Source: Pedobacter sp. UBA4863 (GTDB lineage Bacteria; Bacteroidota; Bacteroidia; Sphingobacteriales; Sphingobacteriaceae). From it: DNA of 64,000 nt. Under the pieces are notes generated by a model that was not told the origin of the DNA, made no database searches, and saw only the letters and a list, made by a program, of their open reading frames with translations. Within the stretch, counting starts at the first letter, position 1; the number at the start of each line of letters is the position of its first letter. The stretch covers positions 4,107 to 68,106 of the forward strand of contig NZ_DHDZ01000036.1 in NCBI RefSeq assembly GCF_002399615.1. The letters run 5' to 3'. Shown here piece by piece: positions 54,714-63,009 of the stretch. The translations under genes and the position numbers were made by a program.

Positions 54714-55550
54714 ATGTTAAGTATCAGAAAATTCATAGCTCCTTTAATGCTCGCGGTAGTTGCAGTTTTTGCAGGCTGCACTAAGGAAAAAGCTATCCCC
54801 TTTGAACCACATGTAGCGCAGCAGGCAGCAAATAATCCAACAGATTTAACCATTCAAGATATCCTAAACAGCTACCAAACTAAGATTATCTACAAATGGG
54901 ACCGAAGGTATATCAGTGCAGATGCTACTGCTACGCCGCCGCAATTTGAACTTATTAAACCTTATATCGACAATGTATTGAGGAAGCTTTTTATTGCCGC
55001 ATACGATCGTCAGAAAAGCGATTTTATGGTAAAGCACATGCCCATTGAAATGATTTTTATTGGAAGCTCCATTAACTACGATGCAGGTGATGAGCGTAAT
55101 TTCAGCGCCAGCGGTATGGCACAATCATTCAGTAGAATACTAATAACTGGAATAAACAGATACGATTTAACAAATCCAAATTGGTTACGTGGGCAGTACG
55201 CCACATTACACCATGAATTTGCCCACGTATTAGATAAAATTTATGGTCGTCCAACAGGCTTTGATGATGTTTCTAAAGGTAAATATGCTGGCTCTACAAG
55301 TTTTGCAGTGTTTAGCCAAGCAGAAGCAAGAAGCAGAGGTTTTTGGAAAAATTATGGCATGACCAGCGAAGGCGAAGATTTTGCAACCTGGGTTGACGGC
55401 ATTGTAACTACACCTAAAGCAGATGTTTTAACCATTGCAGAATCAAACGATCTATTAAATAGAAAATACAAGATGGTATACAACTTTTACCTCGATAAAG
55501 GAATAGATCTACATGTATTATACGATTATTTACAAACCATTCTTAACTAA
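54714..55550 (+). CDS. Substrate import-associated zinc metallohydrolase lipoprotein
   Basis: This 278-residue protein has a lipoprotein signal (VAVFAGC, Cys 20) and a zinc-binding HEFAH motif at residues 167-171 (HHEFAHVLDKIYGRP), with a possible third ligand in the following FDDVSKGKYAGS or the GEDFATWVDG stretch. It fits the TonB-linked metallohydrolase lipoprotein family (TIGR04549, named from memory). It is in the operon susC-susD-this-DUF4302. It may cut a protein or peptide at the surface so that SusCD can take up the piece. The next gene begins right after the stop. Confidence 0.88.
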   Translation: MLSIRKFIAPLMLAVVAVFAGCTKEKAIPFEPHVAQQAANNPTDLTIQDILNSYQTKIIYKWDRRYISADATATPPQFELIKPYIDNVLRKLFIAAYDRQKSDFMVKHMPIEMIFIGSSINYDAGDERNFSASGMAQSFSRILITGINRYDLTNPNWLRGQYATLHHEFAHVLDKIYGRPTGFDDVSKGKYAGSTSFAVFSQAEARSRGFWKNYGMTSEGEDFATWVDGIVTTPKADVLTIAESNDLLNRKYKMVYNFYLDKGIDLHVLYDYLQTILN

Positions 55551-55551
55551 T

Positions 55552-57009
55552 ATGAAAGCATTTCAAAAATATTTAAATGGTTTTGTTTTAGCAACGCTGA
55601 TTTTCTTTACTGCCTGCAAAAAGGAAGTAACAGTACTTCCAGCAAAAGAAGTAAAACAACCATTAACAGCAATTCAGGCATCTTATAAAAAACTGTTAGT
55701 TGCAGAAACTGCGGGTTGGTATATTTCTTATAAACCAGCCGATGATGTAGATGAAATTTCAGTTTGGATGAAATTTTTAGAAACAGATTCGCTAACACTT
55801 TTAGCAGGTTATTCAGAGTTTCATGTAACACAAAACAAAGGTTCATACAGCTTTGGTGGGCAGGTAACCACCGAACTTGTTTTTTCTAACAACACTTTAT
55901 GGAAACAGTTAGAGTTAGACCATAACGGTGCAGTAAAATTTAAAATTACCCTACAAGAAAACGGTACATTTAAGCTGCGCAGGGCAGATGGTTTTGATGA
56001 CAAAGAGTTTATTCTTAAAAAAGCTACGTCACAAGATTTAACTGTTTTGCAAAATCAAATAGAGGTGGTTTTAATCAAAATAGAAGCAGAACGCGAGCTA
56101 CAAAGACAGCGAGCAGTTGCTGGCTTTAGGCTAGCTACCTTAGGTGCCGATAATCCAGGTTTTTACTTTCAAAATTTAACTGTTGACAATTTTTCTGCCT
56201 ATTGGAGCGAGCTAGATACGGTAGCTAAGAAGTTCACATTAAAATGGAAAGAGGGCATCTTAGAAAAGCAAGGTGTTTTCGAATACAGTCTTATCCCCAA
56301 AGGCATAGCTTTAAAACCTGCACTTGTTTCGGGTGGTATCACCATAGATAACATCATTTTTAAAGATTATACTAATCATGCTATTGAAATAGAATCGGCT
56401 GGTAATGCAGGTGCGGGCTCTTGGGGGCATAAACATATTCCTGCTTACCCATACCAAAACGCAATAGCGGGGGCTCCAATTGCAAATTACACTACTGTAG
56501 ATTTTTTTCTAAGGGGCGAATTACCTAGATATTTAGGTTATACATTAGAAGATGTAAATTTTTATTATAGTCCAGCATTACAAGTTCACAGAGAAAAACT
56601 AAAGCAAATTATTGGTGCTACCCATGACGTGAGTACAGTTTTTCGACTTCAATTCTATAATTATAACATGAATGCCAACGGAACCACAGCTGAAAATGTG
56701 CTTAATTCTCTGCAAATTTTAACCAAAAATACAGCTGGTGCAAATGTCTTTCTTGCCTATTACTATAATGTAGAAAAGAAAGATGCCAATCATGTAGTGT
56801 TGACTTTTAATGGAGGTACCAGTACAGTAAGTGCGCCATTTAAAACAGCGGTAGAAGAATTTATGGAAATTTTAATGCCAGCCGAAGGGGTAACGGTAGT
56901 ACCTACAAGAAGAACCGGAAATAACCAATTTATGCGCTTAGTAAGCAGAAAAGACAGTAGAATTTGGGTAGAGTTACTTTCTACACCAACAGGAATTTAC
57001 TTTAATTAA
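55552..57009 (+). CDS. DUF4302 family lipoprotein, first copy
   Basis: This protein of 485 residues starts at the ATG at 55552 (MKAFQKYLNGFVLATLIFFT then AC, Cys about 22); a longer frame from 55513 overlaps the previous gene and would add 13 residues before the signal peptide. The domain begins with AIQASYKKLLVAETAGWYIS and ends with a block GVTVVPTRRTGNNQFMRLVS followed by RKDS. DUF4302 proteins are regularly found with this type of SusCD and metallohydrolase. The function is unknown, probably surface substrate binding. A coiled stretch with many Glu and Arg (about 170-185) is particular to this copy. Confidence 0.85.
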   Translation: MKAFQKYLNGFVLATLIFFTACKKEVTVLPAKEVKQPLTAIQASYKKLLVAETAGWYISYKPADDVDEISVWMKFLETDSLTLLAGYSEFHVTQNKGSYSFGGQVTTELVFSNNTLWKQLELDHNGAVKFKITLQENGTFKLRRADGFDDKEFILKKATSQDLTVLQNQIEVVLIKIEAERELQRQRAVAGFRLATLGADNPGFYFQNLTVDNFSAYWSELDTVAKKFTLKWKEGILEKQGVFEYSLIPKGIALKPALVSGGITIDNIIFKDYTNHAIEIESAGNAGAGSWGHKHIPAYPYQNAIAGAPIANYTTVDFFLRGELPRYLGYTLEDVNFYYSPALQVHREKLKQIIGATHDVSTVFRLQFYNYNMNANGTTAENVLNSLQILTKNTAGANVFLAYYYNVEKKDANHVVLTFNGGTSTVSAPFKTAVEEFMEILMPAEGVTVVPTRRTGNNQFMRLVSRKDSRIWVELLSTPTGIYFN

Positions 57010-57011
57010 GG

Positions 57012-58364
57012 ATGACAATGAAACGTTTATTTACGATGATATTTTTGCTAAGCATAGGCTTAATGGCATGCGAAAAGCAAATTGAAAACATTATTCCTGT
57101 AGAAGTAGGAGGTTTACCAGAGCTTCAGGCAAAATATAAGCAACAGTTGGTAGCATCTACCGATGGTTGGGTGATAGATTATGTACCTGTGGCAGGGCAA
57201 GGGAGTATAGCTATTTGGCTTAAGTTTAATGCAGACGGTACAGCCAATATTATTACAGATTACAACGGCTTTACCAGCGAGCAAACTAACATAAGATATA
57301 GGCTTGGCGGTGTATATGCTCCAGAATTAATTTTTGAAACCTATAGCGCTTGGCATGCCATTGCCGAAAATATGGGTGGTGCTTTTGAGTTTACAATTAG
57401 TTTTAATACAGATGGTTCGGCTAGTTTAAAAACCATAAATGGCACGGTAAAACATACTTTAAAGAAAGCAACGGCGGCAAGTAAAGCAGATGTTATTGCT
57501 AAAATAGCAGTGGTTAACCTAATTGAGAATTTTAATAAAAATGCATCAGGATATTTTAAAAATTTGATGCTAACTAATATCTCTGCATTTTTTGAGCTTA
57601 ACCCAAGTGCCAGAACTATCAAATTAACTTGGCTAGATGCTGGCGGAAACACTGTTTCAGAACAATTTACGTATTCTAATGTAGCCAACGGTATTGCCTT
57701 AAATAAACCTTGGAAACCCTTAAACTTGCAAGTAGATGTCATTAAATTCGGACAAGCCTCTACCAACGAAATGACGATTACTGAGGCCGGTAATGCTGGA
57801 ACTGGAAAAATTGCAGTAGATCACGTGCCTGCATTTCCGTATCATGGTACTGCCGATTACTTTATACAACAAAATGGCGCTGTAAGGTTTTATGCTTACA
57901 CTTTAGCCACAGGTTCTGATTATTATAGCCCTGCTTTAGAGGTAGAATTTCAAAAATTGAAAAGCAAATTTAGTGGAGCTACCACCTTTCTTAGTCAGCT
58001 ATACAATCACAACGGAACCGCTCCAAATTTCACAAACTCCATACAGTTTCGTTATGTAATGCCAGCGGGTAGTACCCTGCACGATGGTTCTTCCTCTGGT
58101 TGGATTCCTTATTACTACAACCTAACAAAGCTTGATGAAAGTCATGTAGTTGTAACGCCAACAGGTACTACAAACAACCTTGGTACGCCTTTCCTCGCTG
58201 ATGTAAATGCCTTTTTATCTTACATTTTCCCTCCTGAGGGGGTTACAATAGTTCCCTACGGAAGAGCCGGAGCCTTACAACGTATTAGATTAGTGAGTAG
58301 AAAAGACAGTAAGTATTACATGATGGTTACGGTGAGTACCCCGGCCGGTGTCTATATAGATTAA
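57012..58364 (+). CDS. DUF4302 family lipoprotein, second copy
   Basis: This 450-residue lipoprotein (lipobox GLMAC, Cys about 20) is a paralogue of the gene just upstream: both start the mature part with a run like LQAKYKQQLVASTDGWVIDY, both contain ESAGNAG/TEAGNAG followed by HVPAFPY or HIPAYPY, and both end PEGVTIVP...LVSRKDS...STPAGVY. It lacks the charged insert of the first copy. Only 2 bases separate the two genes. The pair probably arose by tandem duplication and may bind two parts of one substrate. Confidence 0.85.
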   Translation: MTMKRLFTMIFLLSIGLMACEKQIENIIPVEVGGLPELQAKYKQQLVASTDGWVIDYVPVAGQGSIAIWLKFNADGTANIITDYNGFTSEQTNIRYRLGGVYAPELIFETYSAWHAIAENMGGAFEFTISFNTDGSASLKTINGTVKHTLKKATAASKADVIAKIAVVNLIENFNKNASGYFKNLMLTNISAFFELNPSARTIKLTWLDAGGNTVSEQFTYSNVANGIALNKPWKPLNLQVDVIKFGQASTNEMTITEAGNAGTGKIAVDHVPAFPYHGTADYFIQQNGAVRFYAYTLATGSDYYSPALEVEFQKLKSKFSGATTFLSQLYNHNGTAPNFTNSIQFRYVMPAGSTLHDGSSSGWIPYYYNLTKLDESHVVVTPTGTTNNLGTPFLADVNAFLSYIFPPEGVTIVPYGRAGALQRIRLVSRKDSKYYMMVTVSTPAGVYID

Positions 58365-58391
58365 ATTAGTAACGTTAAAAAAATATTGGTC

Positions 58392-58428
58392 CCTATATCA
58401 AATATATAGGTCTAATTAAATTAGACCT
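58392..58428 (+). other. Two overlapping hairpins between DUF4302 and S9 peptidase genes
   Basis: CCTATAT (58392-58398) pairs with ATATAGG (58404-58410), and AGGTCTAATT (58408-58417) pairs with AATTAGACCT (58419-58428). They share the AGG at 58408-58410, so only one can form at a time. No T-run follows. It may tune read-through or mRNA processing inside the operon. Confidence 0.45.
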
Positions 58429-58447
58429 TAACCAAATAATATTAAAA

Positions 58448-60520
58448 ATGATAAAAAACCCTCCCTTACGTTTAGCTTTAGTTTTTTTATTTTTATTCTG
58501 CTCAAAATTAAACACGTATGCTCAAAGCTTAACACTAGAGCAGTTACTTAGCACACCTTTTATTGCCGATTTGGTAGCCGATTCTAAAACCGGTAATCTG
58601 TTATTAAGTGTGAATAATAAAGGAGCTAGAAACATTTATTTAGCCGCTGCACCAACTTATCAGCTAAAACAGTTAACGCAATTTAATACAGACGAAGGAC
58701 AGGAAATTACCAGTTTACAGATAAGTAATGATGGAGAGTGGGCGGTTTTTGTAAAGGGCGGAGATCATGGAGGAAACAGCACCGCTAGGCCAATTAACCC
58801 AAATTCGTCTGTAAACACACCAAAATTGGCTGTTTATAGTATAAACCTAAAAACAGCTGCGGTAAAATTAATAGGCGAGGGTAATTACCCAAGCATACAC
58901 CCCAATTCAAAACAACTTACTTTTATTAACGAAGCACAAATTCAAATAGCTGCCATAGATGGTTCGGTAAAACCAAAACAGCTATTCTTTGATAGAGGAC
59001 TGCCACGGATATTTAGGTGGTCGCCAGATGGCAAACGTTTAGCATTTGGATCGAGAAGAACCACCCATTCATTTATTGGGATATACGAAGAAGGAAAATC
59101 GCAAATTAAATGGGTGGCACCATCATATCACAAAGACGATTATCCTACTTGGTCGCCAGATGGTAAGCAACTGGCGTTTATAAGACAAGAGGGCGAAAGC
59201 ATGGGCAAAGATTCTGCAAGTGTAAAAGCAACTAGTAAATGGCAGGCATACGTTTACGATTTGGCCACAAGCGCTACCACAGAAATTTATAAATCTTCAA
59301 CATCAGCCAGGGTAGTAGCGCCTAGGAACCTTAACTGGAGCAATGCACAAAACATTACCTTCTCTAGTTACGAAGACGGGTGGCCTCATTTATACGCTAT
59401 TGATCCTCATAGCAAAAAGGTAAAACAATTAACCAAAGGTAATTTTGCAACAGAAAATTATGCCTATAGTGCAAATGGTAACTTTATTGCTTTTTGCGCT
59501 AATTATGCCAAAAAAGACGAAGATGTAGATCGTAAACAATTAGGAATAGTTGACTTGGTTAAAGGCGATTTTAAGTTTCTCACTAGTGGCGACAACATTT
59601 TTTCTACACCTAGTTTTATTAATGGAGACAAGTCAATAGTGGCACTAAGTTCAACTGCTAAAAGACCGGTATTGCCAGCCATTGTAGAGTTAAACGGTAA
59701 AGCAACGCCTAAAATTATAGGAAACGCTTTGTTGGGCAATGTAAAATACGAAGACTTAGTAGTTCCTGAGCATGTACGCTACACCTCGCCAGACGGCCTG
59801 CAGGTTTACGGACAGTTGTTTAAGCCAAAAAATATAAAAGATAAAGCTCCAGCTATTGTTTATATACACGGCGGCCCTCGTAGGCAAATGTATTTGGGCT
59901 GGCATCACCTAGATTATTATTTCTATAACTATGCCATGAACCAATATTTGGCTAGTCAGGGCTATGTGGTGTTATCGGTTAATTACCGTTCGGGAACGGG
60001 TTATGGCTATGCCTTTCAAAACGCTGCTAGAGCAGGTAGAAATGGTGCCTCAGAGTATCAAGATATTCTAGCAGCAGGCAACTGGTTGGCACAACAAGAC
60101 TTTGTAAATGCAGATAAAATTGGTGTTTACGGAGGTTCGCATGGTGGTTTTTTAACGGCAATGGCCTTGGCTAAAAATTCTGATGTATTTAAAGTCGGTG
60201 TAGATATTCACGGTGTGCACATGCGATTAAAAGCCCCTGGAAATCCAGCTTCTTTAAATAAAAATGATTTGGCGGCATTGCATTCATCGCCTTCTTATTG
60301 GGTTGATGGTTGGAAATCTCCTGCTTTGATTATTCATGGCGACGACGACCAAAATGTAAATTTTCAGCACAGCATAGATCTTTATAATAGGCTTAAAAAT
60401 AGAAACGTTGATATAGAGCTGCTCATAATACCAGACGAAACACACCATTGGATGGTATTTAAAAACCTATTAGAAGTAAATAAAGCCACTTTTAACTTTT
60501 TGCATAAGTATTTGAAATAG
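58448..60520 (+). CDS. S9 family (prolyl oligopeptidase-type) exported peptidase
   Basis: This 690-residue serine peptidase has a signal peptide (about 1-25, LNTYAQS), an N-terminal WD40-like propeller (about 35-420, repeats such as WSPDGKRLAFGSR and WSPDGKQLAFIRQ) and an alpha/beta hydrolase domain (about 440-690). The nucleophile is Ser 564 in YGGSHGGF, with the Asp in HGDDDQNV and His in DETHHW completing the triad. It should trim short peptides in the periplasm. The gene after it starts one base behind the stop. Confidence 0.92.
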   Translation: MIKNPPLRLALVFLFLFCSKLNTYAQSLTLEQLLSTPFIADLVADSKTGNLLLSVNNKGARNIYLAAAPTYQLKQLTQFNTDEGQEITSLQISNDGEWAVFVKGGDHGGNSTARPINPNSSVNTPKLAVYSINLKTAAVKLIGEGNYPSIHPNSKQLTFINEAQIQIAAIDGSVKPKQLFFDRGLPRIFRWSPDGKRLAFGSRRTTHSFIGIYEEGKSQIKWVAPSYHKDDYPTWSPDGKQLAFIRQEGESMGKDSASVKATSKWQAYVYDLATSATTEIYKSSTSARVVAPRNLNWSNAQNITFSSYEDGWPHLYAIDPHSKKVKQLTKGNFATENYAYSANGNFIAFCANYAKKDEDVDRKQLGIVDLVKGDFKFLTSGDNIFSTPSFINGDKSIVALSSTAKRPVLPAIVELNGKATPKIIGNALLGNVKYEDLVVPEHVRYTSPDGLQVYGQLFKPKNIKDKAPAIVYIHGGPRRQMYLGWHHLDYYFYNYAMNQYLASQGYVVLSVNYRSGTGYGYAFQNAARAGRNGASEYQDILAAGNWLAQQDFVNADKIGVYGGSHGGFLTAMALAKNSDVFKVGVDIHGVHMRLKAPGNPASLNKNDLAALHSSPSYWVDGWKSPALIIHGDDDQNVNFQHSIDLYNRLKNRNVDIELLIIPDETHHWMVFKNLLEVNKATFNFLHKYLK

Positions 60521-60521
60521 C

Positions 60522-61856
60522 ATGAATATAAAAAAAATAATTATTGTAATAAGCTGTTTATTTATGGCTGCATGTGCTGTTAAAAAACCAGCTATCGATG
60601 GGCCTAAGCAATTAAGCAATATTGAAAAATTTGCCCAAGACACTTTGTTTACAACCGCTCACGTTGGCTTTATTTTGATCAATGAAAAATCGGGTAAGGT
60701 TGAAGAAGAGCTCAATGCCAATAAATATTTTGTACCAGCAAGCAATACCAAGCTATTTACTGCTTATGCCACATTAAAGTATTTAAAAGACAGCCTGCCA
60801 GGGTTTTTTATTAGAGAAACGGCAGATACTTTATATTTTAAGCCTAATGCCGATCCAACTTTTTTACATAGTGGTTTTAAATCGCAAAAGCTATTCGATA
60901 AGTTGAGATCAACTAAAAAAGTATTAGTGGTAGAAAAGGCTAATGATGCTCGTTTAGGTGTTTATGGTAGTGGTTGGAGCTGGGCAAACTTTCAAATTGC
61001 ATCGTACCCAGAGCGTACAGTAATGCCTATTTACGAAAATTTAGTTCGATTTAAAGTTAATGCTACTGGTGGTGTAGATGTTTCGCCAACATACTTTAAA
61101 GATAGCATTACAATTAATGGAGATATAGTGGGTAAAAGAATTAATGTTGCTAAAAATATGGATAAAAATACATTTGTTGTAAAGCCTGCAAATGTAAATT
61201 CAACCACTAGGGCTTTTACTACCAAAGGGAATGCCGATTTGCCGTACATGCTATTGCAAGACACACTAAAATCCTTAAAAAAAGAATTAATCATTATCGA
61301 TCAGCAGAAACGAGATAGAACATTTTGGAAACCATTCTATACGCAAAAAACTGCGGATGTGGTTCGTATAATGATGCATAACAGCGACAACTTCTTAGCA
61401 GAACAGTTGCTGGCTATGGTTGGGACCGCACTTAACAGTTATCCAAACGACCAATTTGCTATCTCGAGAGTTAAAGCTGATAATTTTAAAGAAATGTCTA
61501 ATCCGTTCTATTGGGCTGATGGTAGCGGGTTAAGTAGGTCTAATCAAATTACGCCTCGTGCAATTACTGATTTATTGGTACAAATGAAGAAGGAATTGGG
61601 TTGGCAAAAAGTTGTCGATGTGCTACAAAAAGGAAATCAAGGTACGGTGAAAGGCCTATACCAAGGTTACGAAAATAACATCTACACTAAAACAGGCACA
61701 TTAGGCAACAACGTAGTAAGTTTAAGTGGTTACCTCATTACTAAAAAAGGCAACAAGCATGTGTTTGCACTAATCGTTAATAATCATTTTAAACCAGCCA
61801 CGCCTACACGTAAAGCATTCGAAAAATTTTTGATAAACATCATCGAGAACTATTAA
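60522..61856 (+). CDS. dacB: D-alanyl-D-alanine carboxypeptidase/endopeptidase, PBP4 (S13) type
   Basis: This 444-residue lipoprotein (MAAC, Cys about 19) is a penicillin-binding protein of family S13, which cleaves D-Ala peptides or the D-Ala-mDAP cross-bridge of peptidoglycan. The three active-site motifs are Ser 74-x-x-Lys 77 in ASNTKLF, Ser 288-Asp 289-Asn 290 in HNSDNF and Lys 390-Thr 391-Gly 392 in TKTGTLG. It has the length and extra domain of PBP4. Here it is placed inside an ECF/SusCD locus between two peptidase genes, with gaps of 1 and 12 bases, so it is very likely co-regulated with uptake. Confidence 0.92.
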   Translation: MNIKKIIIVISCLFMAACAVKKPAIDGPKQLSNIEKFAQDTLFTTAHVGFILINEKSGKVEEELNANKYFVPASNTKLFTAYATLKYLKDSLPGFFIRETADTLYFKPNADPTFLHSGFKSQKLFDKLRSTKKVLVVEKANDARLGVYGSGWSWANFQIASYPERTVMPIYENLVRFKVNATGGVDVSPTYFKDSITINGDIVGKRINVAKNMDKNTFVVKPANVNSTTRAFTTKGNADLPYMLLQDTLKSLKKELIIIDQQKRDRTFWKPFYTQKTADVVRIMMHNSDNFLAEQLLAMVGTALNSYPNDQFAISRVKADNFKEMSNPFYWADGSGLSRSNQITPRAITDLLVQMKKELGWQKVVDVLQKGNQGTVKGLYQGYENNIYTKTGTLGNNVVSLSGYLITKKGNKHVFALIVNNHFKPATPTRKAFEKFLINIIENY

Positions 61857-61868
61857 CAACTAACAACC

Positions 61869-62942
61869 ATGAAACTTAGATTATTAGCCGTAGCATTATT
61901 GTTCGTAGGAGTTGTTAAAGCGCAACAAACCGATATCGAAAATAAAGTAAACGCTTTAAAACAGCAAATAGAGAACCTAAGCTATTCGTTCGATCAATTA
62001 ACAAAAGGTATTGAAGATGTTTCTTGGGAACAAAAAATGGATGATATTGCCTTTGTAGATAAAGTGCGTTTTTCTAGTCTGCCTTCCTCACAAGCTAAAA
62101 GTAAAACTTCAAAAGGTTATAACAATCCGCTAACCATATATTCTTATGTATTTATTCCTAAAAGTCTAGATCAGAATAAAAAATACCCGTTAATGGTTTT
62201 GGTACATGGTGGGGTGCATGGCAATTTTGGTTTGTCTAATATTCACATTGTTAAAGAATTGGTGGCACAAGGTTATGTAGTAGCCGCTCCAGAGTACAGA
62301 GGTAGCACAGGTTACGGTCGTAAATTTCAACGAGAAATAGATTATGGCGGCCGCGAGATAGACGACACCAAGCACACCAGAGATTACATGGTGAAAAACT
62401 ACGATTTTGTAGATAAAAACAGAGTAGGTGTAATGGGCTGGAGCCATGGCGGTATGCATGCCCTGATGAACCTGTTTCAATTTCCAGAAAGTTATGCGGT
62501 AGGTTTTGCAGGTGTGCCTGTAAGCGATTTAATTATGCGATTAGGATATATGGATGATGCCTATAGAAAATTATTTTCTGCTGATTACCATATTGGAAAA
62601 GAAGTGCACCAAAACGTAAAAGAATACCGTAAACGCTCACCAGCTTTTAATGCCGATAAACTTAAATCGCCATTGTTGATACATGCCAATACTAACGATG
62701 ATGATGTATTGATAGAAGAAGTAGAACACTTAATTAGTGCATTAAAGGCGAACAATAAAAAATTCGATTATAAAATTTATCAGGATGCCCCTGGCGGCCA
62801 TCATTTTGATAGGATAGATAATTACGAATCTAAAGAAGCACGTTTAGTAGTCTATAAATTCTTAGAAAAATACTTAAAACCTAGCGCTCCTTTTGCGTCG
62901 GTAGAAGCGATGACCAAAGCAGCTTATTATCCAGTTAAATAA
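61869..62942 (+). CDS. Exported alpha/beta hydrolase, S9-type peptidase
   Basis: This 357-residue protein has a signal peptide (about 1-18, VVKAQ), a short helical region (about 22-60) and an alpha/beta hydrolase domain. The nucleophile is Ser 192 in GWSHGGMH, with Asp in NDDDVLIEE and His in GGHHFDR as the likely triad. GSTGYGRKFQREIDYGGREI is a typical S9C/DPP-like block, but the propeller domain is missing. It may be a small peptidase or an esterase. It follows dacB after 12 bases. Confidence 0.85.
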   Translation: MKLRLLAVALLFVGVVKAQQTDIENKVNALKQQIENLSYSFDQLTKGIEDVSWEQKMDDIAFVDKVRFSSLPSSQAKSKTSKGYNNPLTIYSYVFIPKSLDQNKKYPLMVLVHGGVHGNFGLSNIHIVKELVAQGYVVAAPEYRGSTGYGRKFQREIDYGGREIDDTKHTRDYMVKNYDFVDKNRVGVMGWSHGGMHALMNLFQFPESYAVGFAGVPVSDLIMRLGYMDDAYRKLFSADYHIGKEVHQNVKEYRKRSPAFNADKLKSPLLIHANTNDDDVLIEEVEHLISALKANNKKFDYKIYQDAPGGHHFDRIDNYESKEARLVVYKFLEKYLKPSAPFASVEAMTKAAYYPVK

Positions 62943-63009
62943 ACCAACCAATGGCTTAAGGAGTAGGGCTAGTTTAATAAAATCTGCTCCATTACCTAAA
63001 ACAAATACA

